Below, one piece after another: positions 24,990-34,988 of a stretch of DNA of 64,000 nucleotides. Source of the stretch: Thioclava electrotropha. Lineage in GTDB: Bacteria; Pseudomonadota; Alphaproteobacteria; Rhodobacterales; Rhodobacteraceae. The stretch spans positions 1,592,001 to 1,656,000 of the forward strand of contig NZ_CP053562.1 in assembly GCF_002085925.2 (NCBI RefSeq). Direction: 5' to 3'. The position numbers were made by a program, and so were the translations under genes. The stretch's first letter is position 1, and every line of letters starts with the position of its first letter. The notes below the pieces were generated by a model. That model was not told where the DNA came from. It was given only the letters and a program-made list of their open reading frames with translations, and ran no database searches.

Positions 24990-26215
24990 TTGCGCACGAT
25001 CACCGCGTCGGCTTCCAGATCGGCCATGTAGCCGTTGGCATAGGCTTCGAGCGCCTTGCTCTCCAGTGCCGCGCGGACCTGATCGCGGTCGGGGGCCGAC
25101 TGGTCGCCCTCGGGGGCCACCTTGCGATCGCAGAGCATCACCAGAAGATCGTTCGCGCCCTGCGGGATCACTTCGCTCTCGCCCACGTCGAGATGCGACA
25201 GCGCGAGACCGACATTGGTCGGCACCTGCGCCTGCGCCACATCCTCATGCATGGTGAGCGCGCTCGGCGGGAAGCCCTTGCCGATCGTGTAGAGCTGGTT
25301 GCATTGGCGCGCCGCGGCCACCTGGCTCTGGATCTTGGCCGATTGCTGCGAGCCGGTCTGGCCGATGGCGAAAGTCATGTAGCTCAGCGTCTGCGGACCC
25401 GACGGCGCATCGCCGTCACCGATCGCACGCAGCATGAAAACCGCGACCGCGCCCTTGAGCTCGATCGGCTGGGTCGCCGTGCCGGGCTTGAGCTTGAGCA
25501 CCACGCCGCGCAGTTGCGGCGGCAGCTTGTCGATCGGCATCCAGTCCAGACGCCCGCCGCGATCCCGCGAGGGAGCGGCCGAATATTGACGGGCGAGCGC
25601 TGCGAAGGCGCCTTCGCCCTGGGCGGCCGACAGTTGCCGCGCCTGACCCATCGCCGCGCGCTCGCGGCCCGGCGGGGCGGGCACGATCGCCTCGGAGATC
25701 AGCACTTTCACGCCCTTGCCGGTCTGGCTTTCGGGCTTCATCGCGCGGTCGATGTCCGCTTTCGTGATGTTCACCTGCGGCCCGAAGCGCGCCCGGACCA
25801 CCTGACGCCAGACGAGACCGGCCTCGGTGAAGTTGCGGAAGGTGTTCGGATCGACGCCTTCCTTCTGCAGCGCCTGCACGAATTGCTCGCCGGTCATGTT
25901 CGCGCGGCCCGCGAATTCGTCCATGCCCTGCTGAATCGCGGCTTCGTCGAGCTTGATGCCGATGCGATTGCCGGCCCAGACGCGCAGGCGATCTTCGATC
26001 AGCGCCTTCTCGGCATCCTCGCGGGAGTTCGAGCCGGCATTGAGCAGCTGCATGAAGCGCTGGCGCTGGCTGATCTCGTAATCGGTCACGCCCATCCCGT
26101 TGACGGTAACGACGGGCGCGAAGCTGCCGCCCGATTGCGCCTGCGCCGTCCCTGCGGCGAAAGGCAGGGCGAGCATCAGCGCCAGAAGGGTGAGCAGTCG
26201 GGTCATCATCGTCAT
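24986..26215 (-). CDS. surA: Periplasmic chaperone/peptidyl-prolyl isomerase SurA
   Basis: The 409-residue protein begins with a clear signal peptide (TRLLTLLALMLALPFAAGTAQA), then a SurA N-terminal domain (VVTVNGMGVTDYEISQR) and a parvulin domain at about residues 175-280 (RGGRLDWMPIDKLPPQL). It escorts unfolded outer-membrane proteins, including LptD, across the periplasm. Only one parvulin-like domain is evident, against two in E. coli, as is usual in alphaproteobacteria. The ATG at 26215 is used because the upstream open frame is rich in Arg/Pro and precedes the signal peptide. Confidence 0.9.
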   Translation of the reverse strand: MTMMTRLLTLLALMLALPFAAGTAQAQSGGSFAPVVTVNGMGVTDYEISQRQRFMQLLNAGSNSREDAEKALIEDRLRVWAGNRIGIKLDEAAIQQGMDEFAGRANMTGEQFVQALQKEGVDPNTFRNFTEAGLVWRQVVRARFGPQVNITKADIDRAMKPESQTGKGVKVLISEAIVPAPPGRERAAMGQARQLSAAQGEGAFAALARQYSAAPSRDRGGRLDWMPIDKLPPQLRGVVLKLKPGTATQPIELKGAVAVFMLRAIGDGDAPSGPQTLSYMTFAIGQTGSQQSAKIQSQVAAARQCNQLYTIGKGFPPSALTMHEDVAQAQVPTNVGLALSHLDVGESEVIPQGANDLLVMLCDRKVAPEGDQSAPDRDQVRAALESKALEAYANGYMADLEADAVIVRK

Positions 26216-26307
26216 GAGCGTGCCTGTCCGTTTCGTCTCGTTCAGTCTTGGCCCTTTGGGCCTCGTTGATCCTCTGGGCCCGCTGGGCCGCATTGCGATC
26301 CTCAGCC

Positions 26308-28536
26308 TCACCCTCCGCAGGTTCGCCGCGCGGGCGCACCGCCACTCGCGCCGAAGCCGACGAGTTGGACGGAAAGGCCGAAATCGGTCTCCGGGGCTAC
26401 ACTAGTGGATGACGTGAAGCGGCGCGAGAGGGAAAGATCAACCGCGATGCATTCGGTCTGGTAGCGCAGGCCGAGCTTGGCGCGTGCCGCGCGCTCGGCG
26501 GTGAAATCGTAACGTGTGCTGAGCGTGCCCGACCAGCCGTTGCCCCAACGCCATCCCGTGTCGAGCATAAGTTCCGACATATTGTCGTCGCGCCCTTCGG
26601 CGGGGTTTTTCTCGAGCCAGAGATAGCCTGCCGAGACGTTGAAGTCGTCGCCGGCCCTCGACAGCCGCAACTCGTCGCGCGACACGGAGAAGTTATCGTC
26701 GAACAGCGCGCGGTTCGACAGCGTCAGCCCGTTCGCGGTGGCCAGATGGGTTGCGAGGAGCCAGTCGGATTTCGTCCCCGACAGCCCCGTGCCCTGCGAA
26801 AACTGGCTCAGATCGCGCTGGCGGAAGACGCGGCCCGCCGCGACGCCCAGCGACCAGCCGGAGCTGTCATAGCGTGTCCAGCCGAGCCCGACATTGGCGC
26901 GCAGGCCGGTCTCGCGCGCGTCTTCGCCCGGGTAGCGGGTCAGCGAGAACAGGTTGCCGCCATCGAATTCGGGCAGCTGGCTGTCCTCGTTGGGCGCGTC
27001 CGCCAGATGATCGGGCGCCCAGACGACCTGCGCCACCGGCTCGATCACATAGGCGGCGCGCCCGCTAGTCTTCACCCAGGGCCAGCGGATTTCCGCGGCG
27101 ACGGTGGGTTGGCCGCGCAGGATCGTGTCGCTGAAGGCGGGATCTTGGTTGGTCTCGATGATGTCGCCCGCGAATTGCGCCTCGAGCGAGCCCAGCATAC
27201 CCGGCCCGAACAGCCAGTTGCGGCGCCAGTCGGCGGTGAGCGAGCCACGCACCATGTCGCGCCCGTCGGGGCGTCCGTCGCCATTGAGATCGAGCGTCGA
27301 ACTCGAAGCGCGCCGCGTCGCCAAGGTGGAAAACCGCAGGCTGCCCTGTCCGCCGATCCCAGCGGGGCGGAAGGTGCGGATCCATTCGCCGGTGCCGCTC
27401 AGCATCGGTTCGGTGGAGTTGTTCTCATCCGCGCGCAGCGAGTGAATATTGCCGACGCGGGTCCAGATCATCTCGTCGCGGCGGACCCGTTCGAGCTCGA
27501 CACCCGACCACAGACGGTCATCGTCGCCGAGCCCGTAATTGAGCAGGTAGCTGTCGTCGCTGACCAGCCGAAGCTGCGCGGTCAGGCGGAATTCGCGGGG
27601 CAGCTGCGCCTCGAGATCGCCGAAGAGATAGCCGCGCGTGCCGCTGCGAATGTCGTCATTGCTCAGCGCGCCCGACCATTCCATCTTGCCCCAGTTGAAG
27701 GCCTGCCGGTAGCGCAGGTTCAGCGTCTCGGTGCGCGAGGTCGCGACATAGGGCGTCACCGTCAGGTCGCGGCTGGGCCCGAGCGCGATGAAATAAGGCA
27801 CCAGAAGCCCCGGCCCGAGACCGCTCGTGGTGCGGAATTGCGGGGCAAGGAAGCCCGTCATCCGCCGCACACCCGGCGCGGGCAGGCGGAGACGCGGCAG
27901 ATAGGCGATCGGCACGCCCGCCGCACGGAATTGGGCATCCTCGAAGACGATCTGCCGCGTGGTCGCGTTATGCACGACGCGGCTCGCGCGGATTTCCCAA
28001 AGCGGTGTCGGATTGGTCCGGCAGACCTCGCAGGACGAGGCCACGACCTTGTTCATGATCGTGATCGCGCCGTCGCGCCGCTCGATCCGGGCGGCGGCGA
28101 GCTGCAATTCGCGCGCCATCACCATCCGGGCGCTGAGCAGGATGCCGTTTTGCAGATCCGAGGACAGCTCCGCCTGCGAGGCGAGGATCACCGCCTGCGA
28201 CTGGCCGGGCTGCACCAGCCGGATCGGACCTTCGAGGTAGAGCTTGTCTTCCTTCTGGTCATAGACCACGCGCTTGGCCGAAAGCCGGTTCGACTTGTAG
28301 AAGACCTCGACATTGCCCTCTGCGACCAGCTCGTTCTGATTGCGGATCGAGACCCGGTCGGCCAGCAGCGTTGCCAGTTCGTCCGAAGAGGGGATCGCCG
28401 CGCCTTGCGTCGTTGTCGCGGCATCGGTCGCGGTGTTGTCTTGTGCGCGCACCGTCTGCGGAGCCGCCACGCCAAGCGCGACGATCAGCGCCAAGGCGCT
28501 CGCCCGTCCTGCCAAGGCGCCGAATTGCCGCCGCAT
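26308..28536 (-). CDS. lptD: LPS-assembly protein LptD
   Basis: The 742-residue outer-membrane protein inserts lipopolysaccharide into the outer leaflet. A signal peptide (ALALIVALGVAAPQTVRAQ) precedes an OstA/LptA-like jellyroll (about 60-200: VSIRNQNELVAEGNVEVFY) and a C-terminal beta-barrel. The ATG shares one base with the lptG stop. Its neighbours lptG, lptF and surA are functional partners, so LPS export and barrel folding are co-expressed. Confidence 0.94.
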   Translation of the reverse strand: MRRQFGALAGRASALALIVALGVAAPQTVRAQDNTATDAATTTQGAAIPSSDELATLLADRVSIRNQNELVAEGNVEVFYKSNRLSAKRVVYDQKEDKLYLEGPIRLVQPGQSQAVILASQAELSSDLQNGILLSARMVMARELQLAAARIERRDGAITIMNKVVASSCEVCRTNPTPLWEIRASRVVHNATTRQIVFEDAQFRAAGVPIAYLPRLRLPAPGVRRMTGFLAPQFRTTSGLGPGLLVPYFIALGPSRDLTVTPYVATSRTETLNLRYRQAFNWGKMEWSGALSNDDIRSGTRGYLFGDLEAQLPREFRLTAQLRLVSDDSYLLNYGLGDDDRLWSGVELERVRRDEMIWTRVGNIHSLRADENNSTEPMLSGTGEWIRTFRPAGIGGQGSLRFSTLATRRASSSTLDLNGDGRPDGRDMVRGSLTADWRRNWLFGPGMLGSLEAQFAGDIIETNQDPAFSDTILRGQPTVAAEIRWPWVKTSGRAAYVIEPVAQVVWAPDHLADAPNEDSQLPEFDGGNLFSLTRYPGEDARETGLRANVGLGWTRYDSSGWSLGVAAGRVFRQRDLSQFSQGTGLSGTKSDWLLATHLATANGLTLSNRALFDDNFSVSRDELRLSRAGDDFNVSAGYLWLEKNPAEGRDDNMSELMLDTGWRWGNGWSGTLSTRYDFTAERAARAKLGLRYQTECIAVDLSLSRRFTSSTSVAPETDFGLSVQLVGFGASGGAPARRTCGG

Positions 28537-29654
28537 CACCCATCCTCCCGGTGCAGTAGCCGCGCCAGCGGCAGCATCAACCCGATCACCGGCGGCGCCC
28601 AGGCCGCGAGCAGAACGGGAATCTGTCCGTTATCGCCCAGAACTTGCGCGATATTGCGCAGGAAGAACAAGCCCAGACCGGCGGCCAGCGCCAAAAGAAC
28701 CTTCGCGCCGATGCCCCCAAAGCGCACATGATCCATCGTGAAGCTGGCAGCGATCAGCACCATCGCCGCCAGCAGCACCGGCAGCGCCAGTTCCATCTGG
28801 AACCACACGATATGGCGCCGCGCCGAGAAGCCCGCATCCTCGAGCGAGGCGATGAAGCTCGGCAATTGCCAGATCGGCACGGCTGAGGGCTTGCCGAAAC
28901 TGTCGCGGATGCTGGCGACCGTCAGGTCCGAGGGCAGCGAGAGGCTGTCTTGGGTCGTGGCGTCGCGCTCGGGGTTGGTGGATTCGCCCAGCGGCCAGTC
29001 CTTCACGTCCTGCAACTGCCATGCGCCCGGCACCAGCGTCGCGGTCTTCGCGTCGATCCGGCGCACCGGGCCGCGATTAGGATCGAAGATCAGGAAGGTT
29101 ACGCCGTGCAGCGTGGTGGCGTCGCCATTGGCGCGCTCGGCATGGATCACCGCCTGCGCCAGTGACTTGCCGTCCGAGGCAAGGCCCGCGCTTTGCCGCA
29201 TCCACACGCCCTCGCGCCCGATCGAGACGGTCGAGCCGCCATCGGAGGTGTAGTGATCGACGAGCGTCTCGTAGCGCTTCGAGGTGGCGGAGACGAGCGG
29301 GTTGCCGACCAGCAGCGCCAGTAGACCAATCACCAGCGCCGCCGCGATCGGGGCTGCCAGCATCCGCAGCGCGGAGCGGCCCGCCGCCCGGATAACCACC
29401 AGTTCCGAGCTGCGCGCCAGTGCGACGAACAGCGCCACCGCCGACAGCATCACGATCAACGGCAGGATGGTGTAAATCGTCTCGGGAATGTTGAGCGCAG
29501 AGAGCACCGAGAGCTGCAGCAGGCTCAGCCCCTGATCGGAGAAGCGGCGGATTTCCTCGACCACGTCGATCAGGAACAGGATGCCCCAGAAGCTCGCCGC
29601 GACGATCAGGAAGCTGCGGAGGAACCGTTTCGCAAGATAGAGCGCAAGCGTCAC
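28536..29654 (-). CDS. lptG: LPS export ABC transporter permease LptG
   Basis: The 372-residue YjgP/YjgQ permease has three N-terminal helices, a large periplasmic beta-jellyroll-like domain (about 110-270) and three C-terminal helices. With LptF and LptB it pulls LPS out of the inner membrane. The start is a GTG at 29654 (reading TLALYLAKRFLRSF), overlapping the lptF stop by four bases; the longer frame upstream has no membrane features. Confidence 0.93.
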   Translation of the reverse strand: MTLALYLAKRFLRSFLIVAASFWGILFLIDVVEEIRRFSDQGLSLLQLSVLSALNIPETIYTILPLIVMLSAVALFVALARSSELVVIRAAGRSALRMLAAPIAAALVIGLLALLVGNPLVSATSKRYETLVDHYTSDGGSTVSIGREGVWMRQSAGLASDGKSLAQAVIHAERANGDATTLHGVTFLIFDPNRGPVRRIDAKTATLVPGAWQLQDVKDWPLGESTNPERDATTQDSLSLPSDLTVASIRDSFGKPSAVPIWQLPSFIASLEDAGFSARRHIVWFQMELALPVLLAAMVLIAASFTMDHVRFGGIGAKVLLALAAGLGLFFLRNIAQVLGDNGQIPVLLAAWAPPVIGLMLPLARLLHREDG

Positions 29655-30796
29655 GCGGCAGCCTCCCGTTTGGGCCGGATACGGCGCGGACGCCCCGACC
29701 ACCACAGCATGAACAGCACCATCACGATCCCGCCCAGCGTCGGCGCAATCAGGCTCGGCCAGAGCGAGGGGTCGCGCCCGGAACTCGTCTCGGCGGCGTT
29801 TTGCAGCACCTGCACCACGATCAGCCCGCCAATGGCGAGCGACATCTGCCGCCACATGCCGAAGCGCGAGAATGTGCCCATCATCAGCGCCGAGAAGCCG
29901 ATCAGCGCCGCGATCGGGGCCAGCAGGGGCTGGGTGATCCGCCGGGCAAGCTCCAGCCGCAGCGCGTCGCGCGCGGCCTTGGCGCTATTCGCGCCCGGTG
30001 TCGCATCCAGACCGGTCCCGGCCATCATCGCAGCGAGGCGCGGCGTCGTCATCTCGTCGATCTTCGGTGCCCGCGCCTTCCCGGCCTTCAGGAAAGAGCC
30101 GATATCATAGGTGAAATTGCTGAACCGCGTGACCGACAGGCGATCCGAGGGTTTGCGCAGCGTCTGGGCCATGCCCGAGAACATGATCAGTTTCGGCCCC
30201 GTCTCGGTCTTCACGATCACGCCCTTGTCGGCGGTATAGATCGTGCTCGTCTGCGCCGAGCGGCTGTCGGAAACGAAGATATCCTGCAACTCCCCTAGAT
30301 CGGAGATGCGCCGGATGTAGATCGAGATGCCCGGCGCGGGATGCTGGAACGTGCCTTCGGTGAGGAATTTCGCGGTCAGGTTCTGTGCGACCTCCTGCTG
30401 GCGCTCGGCCAGCCGGGCTTTAGCGGCGGGGACGAGGAAATTCACCAGCAAAGCCATCATCACCGAGGCGATCAGCCCGAAGACCAGCACCGGGCGGGCG
30501 AGCCGCCAGTTCGAGGTGCCGGTGGCGCGCATCACCACCAATTCGCTGTCCTGATCGAGCCGGTTGAACGCGTAGATCGTGGCGGCGAAGGCGGCGACCG
30601 GCAGCACGATGCGGATGACGTAAGGCAAGGTCAGCGCGGTGAATTCCAGCACCACCGTCGCGGTCTGGCCATCCGAAATCAGGCTGTCGAACATGATCAC
30701 AGCCCGGTTGACCCAATAGACGGAGACCAGCACGAGCGCGAAAAACCCGAACAGCGCCATCAATTTGGACAAAACATATCTGTCCAGTTGCGTCAC
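29651..30796 (-). CDS. lptF: LPS export ABC transporter permease LptF
   Basis: This is the partner permease of LptG, with the same topology; LDRYVLSKLMALFGFFALVL is the first helix. I choose the GTG at 30796 because GAGAGG lies a few bases before it and the protein then starts right before the first helix, as in homologues; an ATG at 30880 would add 28 residues. It is the first gene of the seven-gene minus-strand operon ending in the GNAT gene and is divergent from pepA. Confidence 0.9.
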   Translation of the reverse strand: MTQLDRYVLSKLMALFGFFALVLVSVYWVNRAVIMFDSLISDGQTATVVLEFTALTLPYVIRIVLPVAAFAATIYAFNRLDQDSELVVMRATGTSNWRLARPVLVFGLIASVMMALLVNFLVPAAKARLAERQQEVAQNLTAKFLTEGTFQHPAPGISIYIRRISDLGELQDIFVSDSRSAQTSTIYTADKGVIVKTETGPKLIMFSGMAQTLRKPSDRLSVTRFSNFTYDIGSFLKAGKARAPKIDEMTTPRLAAMMAGTGLDATPGANSAKAARDALRLELARRITQPLLAPIAALIGFSALMMGTFSRFGMWRQMSLAIGGLIVVQVLQNAAETSSGRDPSLWPSLIAPTLGGIVMVLFMLWWSGRPRRIRPKREAAA

Positions 30797-30976
30797 GACC
30801 CTCTCAATACCCCCGAATATTTTCCTTTCTCTAGCCTGTCGGGCGAAGTGAGGGAAGGGCACAGCGGGGGTGCTTTTCATTTTCCGGAGGCAGGGCTAGG
30901 CTTGCGCGCAATTTGATGCCAATCGCGACCGAGCGCCGCCGACGCGCGCGCCGGTCTCATCTTCGGAGAGCCCCAC

Positions 30977-32446
30977 ATGACCCAACCTGTTGCTATCGCC
31001 TTCAAGGAAACCGATCCGGAGGGCTTCGCCACCCAAAGCGGGCGGATCGCGCTGGTCGTGGGCGGTGACGGCAAGTTGGGTCAGGCCGGGCGCAAGCTGG
31101 ATCGGGCGATGAAAGGTGCGATCAAGCGCGCGGTGGACTCGGAAGCCTTTGCGGGGCTCGGTGCGGGCGAGGCGATGGAGCTGAGCTGGCCCGCCGCGAT
31201 CGCCGCCGAAGCGGTGCAGCTGGTGCGGCTCGACCGCAAGGCCAGTGCCGACGAGGCCCGCAAGGCAGGGGCTGCGATCGGCGCGAAACTGGGGGAGGCG
31301 GGCGCGCTCGTGGTGGCGCAGAACCATCCGCGCGCGGCCGATCTGTCGCTGGGCCTCGCGTTGCGCGCCTATCGCTTCGACTATCACACGGGCGAGGACA
31401 AGAAGGCCTACGGGCCGGTGACGATCATGGTCGACAAGCCCGAAGAGGTCGCCGCCGCCGCGGCCCCGCATGCAGCACTGGCCGAGGGCGTGTTCTTCAC
31501 CCGCGATCTCGTCAACGAGCCCGCCAATATCCTGACCACCGACGATTTCGCCGCCCGCCTCGCCGCGATGCAGGAGCTGGGCCTCGATGTCGAAATCCTC
31601 GAAGAGGAGGACATGAAGAAGCTCGGCATGGGCGCGCTTCTGGGCGTCGGCATGGGCTCGGAGATGCCCTCCAAGCTGGTCGTGATGCAGTGGAAGGGCG
31701 GCGAGGAGGGCGAGGCGCCCTTCGCGCTCGTCGGCAAGGGCGTCGTCTTCGATGCAGGCGGCATCTCGCTCAAGCCCGGCGCGGGCATGGAAGAGATGAC
31801 GATGGATATGGGCGGCGCAGGCGTCGTCTCGGGCGTGATGCGCACGCTGGCGCTGCGCAAGGCCAAGGCGAATGTCGTGGGCCTGGTCGGACTGGTCGAG
31901 AACATGCCCGACGGGCGCGCGCAACGCCCCGGCGATATCGTGACCTCGATGAAGGGCGACACGATCGAAGTCATCAACACCGATGCCGAAGGCCGCCTCG
32001 TTCTGGCCGATGTGCTCTGGTATGCGCAGGACCGGTTCCAGCCCAAGGCGATGGTCAATCTCGCTACGCTGACCGGGGCCGTGATCGTCGCGCTCGGTCA
32101 CGAGAACGCGGGCCTTTTCGCCAATGATGACAAGTTCGTAGCCGACATTCTTAAAGCGGCGAAGACCGAGGGCGAGGGCGCGTGGCACATGCCGCTGCAG
32201 CCCGCCTATGACAAGGCGCTGAAATCGCGTTTGGCCGATATGCGCAATGTCGGCAACCGCTGGGGCGGCGCGATCACCGCGGCTGCCTTCCTTAAGCGCT
32301 TCGTGAAGGACGAGGTGCCGTGGTGCCATATCGACATCGCGGGCGTGGCGCTTCCGCCGAACGAGACCACGCTGGCCCCGAAAGGCCCGACCGGCTGGGG
32401 CGTGCGCATGCTCGACCGTCTGATCCGCGACAAGTTCGAAGCCTGA
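30977..32446 (+). CDS. pepA: Leucyl aminopeptidase (M17)
   Basis: The 489-residue enzyme removes N-terminal residues from peptides in the cytoplasm. The catalytic C-terminal domain has KGVVFDAGGISLKPGAGM (metal-binding Lys and Asp) and the M17 signature NTDAEGRLVLAD. The N-terminal domain is typical. It starts 180 bases from lptF on the other strand and is followed after one base by holC. Confidence 0.95.
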   Translation: MTQPVAIAFKETDPEGFATQSGRIALVVGGDGKLGQAGRKLDRAMKGAIKRAVDSEAFAGLGAGEAMELSWPAAIAAEAVQLVRLDRKASADEARKAGAAIGAKLGEAGALVVAQNHPRAADLSLGLALRAYRFDYHTGEDKKAYGPVTIMVDKPEEVAAAAAPHAALAEGVFFTRDLVNEPANILTTDDFAARLAAMQELGLDVEILEEEDMKKLGMGALLGVGMGSEMPSKLVVMQWKGGEEGEAPFALVGKGVVFDAGGISLKPGAGMEEMTMDMGGAGVVSGVMRTLALRKAKANVVGLVGLVENMPDGRAQRPGDIVTSMKGDTIEVINTDAEGRLVLADVLWYAQDRFQPKAMVNLATLTGAVIVALGHENAGLFANDDKFVADILKAAKTEGEGAWHMPLQPAYDKALKSRLADMRNVGNRWGGAITAAAFLKRFVKDEVPWCHIDIAGVALPPNETTLAPKGPTGWGVRMLDRLIRDKFEA

Positions 32447-32447
32447 G

Positions 32448-32906
32448 ATGGGGCAGGTCAATTTCTACCATCTGACCCGCTCCAGCCTCGAGGAGGTGGT
32501 GCTGAACCTCGCCTCCCGGGCGGTGGAGCAGGGTTGGAAGGTGGAATTGCGTGGTGTCGATTCCGCGCGGCTCGACTGGCTCGATCAGAGGCTCTGGCTG
32601 ATGGGCAACGAGGCGAGCTTCCTGCCGCACGGGCTCGCAGGCGGGCCGCATGACGCATTGCAGCCAATCCTGCTGGGCACCGCGCCCGCAGGCGACGGGC
32701 GCGAGGCGATGATGGCCGTCGACGGCGCCGAGGTCGCGGCAGAGGAAACCGACGCCCACAAGCGCGTCTGGATCCTCTTCGACGGCAACGACCCGCAAGC
32801 GGTGCAACATGCGCGCGGGCAATGGAAGACCCTGACCGGCGCGGGCGCGAAAGCGATCTACTGGTCGGAAGAGGGCGGCCGCTGGGAGAAGAAGGCGGAG
32901 AGTTGA
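32448..32906 (+). CDS. holC: DNA polymerase III subunit chi
   Basis: The 152-residue protein begins VNFYHLTRSSLEEVVLNLA after its first residues, typical of HolC, and includes LWLMGNEASFLPHG. Chi links the clamp-loader complex to single-strand-binding protein at the replication fork. The pepA-holC pair is conserved in many proteobacteria; here one base separates them. Confidence 0.93.
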   Translation: MGQVNFYHLTRSSLEEVVLNLASRAVEQGWKVELRGVDSARLDWLDQRLWLMGNEASFLPHGLAGGPHDALQPILLGTAPAGDGREAMMAVDGAEVAAEETDAHKRVWILFDGNDPQAVQHARGQWKTLTGAGAKAIYWSEEGGRWEKKAES

Positions 32907-32913
32907 GGGGAGC

Positions 32914-33729
32914 TTATTGCAGTCGCTCCGGCTCCAGCACCATCACGGTCGGTTCGCGCGGCAAAGTTCTAAGCGAAACGATCACCTCGCTCACGCCGGG
33001 CCGCTCTACCGCGAAGACGCCTTCCATCCCGTCGAGAAAGCTCTGCAGGGTCGGTTCGCCGAACCAATGGACCGGGATCACGATGCGCGAGCGCAGCCGG
33101 TTCAGGATGCGGATCATCGTCGGCTGATCGACCGTGTAGGACCCGTCTACCGCCGCCATCACCACATCGAGCCGTCCCAGCGCCGCATATTGCGCGGGAT
33201 CGGGCTCGTGATGCAGATGGCCCAGATGGCCGATGCAGAGCCCGGCCACCTCGAAGACGAAGATCGAGTTGCCGTTCTCCTCGACTCCGCCAAAGCTGCG
33301 GATCGCGGTGGGCACATTGCGGATCAGCATCTCGCCCAGATCCAGATGATGCTCGGCGGCGATGCCGAACTGATCCGACCAACCCTTCAGCGCTACCGTC
33401 CCCTCCGGGATCATATCGGTCATATGGCTCGAGTGGGCATGGTTCATCGTGACGTAATCGGGGGCGAACCGCGCGCCCCCGGTCCAGCCGTTGAAATCGG
33501 TGACGACCGACAGCCCGCCCTCGGTCTGCAACAGCACCATCGAATGGTCGATGTAATGCAACCGCACAGATTGCTCCGGCACCGGGTCGGACCAGCTGGC
33601 TTTATGTAGATACTCGATCCCGGGCGCGGCATCGGCAATCGCGATGCAATGGCTGATGCGCTGGTTTTGCGCAGCCGCCGCGAGTGGTGCACACGCGGCA
33701 CAGAGGGCGAGAAGAATGGCGCGGATCAT
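32914..33729 (-). CDS. Exported MBL-fold metallohydrolase
   Basis: The 271-residue protein has a signal peptide (AILLALCAACAPLAAAAQ) and a metallo-beta-lactamase fold with a variant metal motif MNHAHSSHMTD, GHLGHLHHEPD and the final PVHWFGEP histidine. This arrangement resembles the UlaG/L-ascorbate lactonase-like branch, but export to the periplasm is unusual for that branch and the substrate is unknown. It is convergent with holC. Confidence 0.78.
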   Translation of the reverse strand: MIRAILLALCAACAPLAAAAQNQRISHCIAIADAAPGIEYLHKASWSDPVPEQSVRLHYIDHSMVLLQTEGGLSVVTDFNGWTGGARFAPDYVTMNHAHSSHMTDMIPEGTVALKGWSDQFGIAAEHHLDLGEMLIRNVPTAIRSFGGVEENGNSIFVFEVAGLCIGHLGHLHHEPDPAQYAALGRLDVVMAAVDGSYTVDQPTMIRILNRLRSRIVIPVHWFGEPTLQSFLDGMEGVFAVERPGVSEVIVSLRTLPREPTVMVLEPERLQ

Positions 33730-33853
33730 GGCGAGCCTCCTTTTGCCCTAGCGTAAGGCCAAAAAGCGATTCCGGTCCATGCCCTTGCGCCCCGCGCGGC
33801 CTTCCCTTCGCGCTGCTTTGGGTCTATCAGCCGGGGCCGAAGGAGAGCCCCAG

Positions 33854-34981
33854 ATGACCAAGTTCAGCTTCACCCTCAAGGCCACCGATGGTGCTGCGCG
33901 CACCGGGACGATCTCGACGCCCCGCGGCGAGATCCGCACGCCGGCCTTCATGCCCGTGGGCACCGCCGCGACCGTGAAGGCGATGATGCCCGAAAGCGTC
34001 GCCGCGACCGGCGCGGATATTCTGCTGGGCAATACTTACCACCTGATGCTGCGTCCCGGCGCGGAGCGGGTGGCGCGTCTGGGCGGGCTGCACAAGTTCA
34101 TGAACTGGGACAAGCCGATCCTGACCGACTCGGGCGGCTTTCAGGTGATGAGCCTCGCGAGCTTGCGTAAGCTGACCGAGGACGGCGTGACCTTTGCCTC
34201 CCATGTCGACGGCTCGAAACATATGCTCTCGCCCGAACGCTCGATGGAGATCCAGAAGCTGCTGGGCTCGGATATCGTGATGTGCTTCGACGAGTGCCCC
34301 GCGCTGCCCGCGACCGAGGAAGAAGTGGCGAAGTCGATGCGCCTGTCGATGCGGTGGGCGCAGCGCTCCCGCGACGCCTTCGGCGACCGTCCCGGCCATG
34401 CGCTGTTCGGCATCCAGCAGGGCGGCGTGACACGTGAACTTCGCGAGGAAAGTGCCGAGAAACTCAAGGAAATCGGCTTCGAGGGCTATGCGGTCGGCGG
34501 CCTCGCCGTGGGCGAGGGGCAAGAGGCGATGTTCGGCGTGCTCGACTATGCGCCGGGCATGCTGCCGCAGGACAAGCCGCGCTACCTGATGGGTGTCGGC
34601 AAGCCCGACGATATCGTGGGCGCGGTCGAGCGCGGCATCGACATGATGGATTGCGTGCTGCCGTCGCGCTCGGGGCGCACGGGCCAAGCCTGGACCCGCC
34701 GCGGGCAGGTGAACATCAAGAACGCCCGCCATGCCGACGACCCGCGCCCGCTGGACGAGGCCTGCACCTGCCCGGCCTGCTCGAACTATTCGCGCGCCTA
34801 TCTGCACCACGTCTTCCGCTCCGGCGAGATGATTTCGGGGATGCTGCTGACCTGGCACAACCTGCATTACTATCAGGAACTGATGGCGGGCCTGCGCGCG
34901 GCGATCGACGAGGGGGCGCTGGCGCGCTTCGTCTCGGAATTCCACGAGACCCGCGCGGCGGGCGATATCGAGCCGCTCTGA
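33854..34981 (+). CDS. tgt: tRNA-guanine transglycosylase
   Basis: The 375-residue enzyme exchanges guanine-34 of GUN-anticodon tRNAs for preQ1. It has the nucleophile/substrate region [12 protein letters not shown], the [12 protein letters not shown] loop and the zinc site [17 protein letters not shown]. The ATG at 33854 follows AGGAGAGCCCCAG; a longer frame upstream is rejected. The next step of queuosine synthesis, queA, is also in the window at 55599. Confidence 0.96.
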   Translation: MTKFSFTLKATDGAARTGTISTPRGEIRTPAFMPVGTAATVKAMMPESVAATGADILLGNTYHLMLRPGAERVARLGGLHKFMNWDKPILTDSGGFQVMSLASLRKLTEDGVTFASHVDGSKHMLSPERSMEIQKLLGSDIVMCFDECPALPATEEEVAKSMRLSMRWAQRSRDAFGDRPGHALFGIQQGGVTRELREESAEKLKEIGFEGYAVGGLAVGEGQEAMFGVLDYAPGMLPQDKPRYLMGVGKPDDIVGAVERGIDMMDCVLPSRSGRTGQAWTRRGQVNIKNARHADDPRPLDEACTCPACSNYSRAYLHHVFRSGEMISGMLLTWHNLHYYQELMAGLRAAIDEGALARFVSEFHETRAAGDIEPL

Positions 34982-34988
34982 CCCCCGC

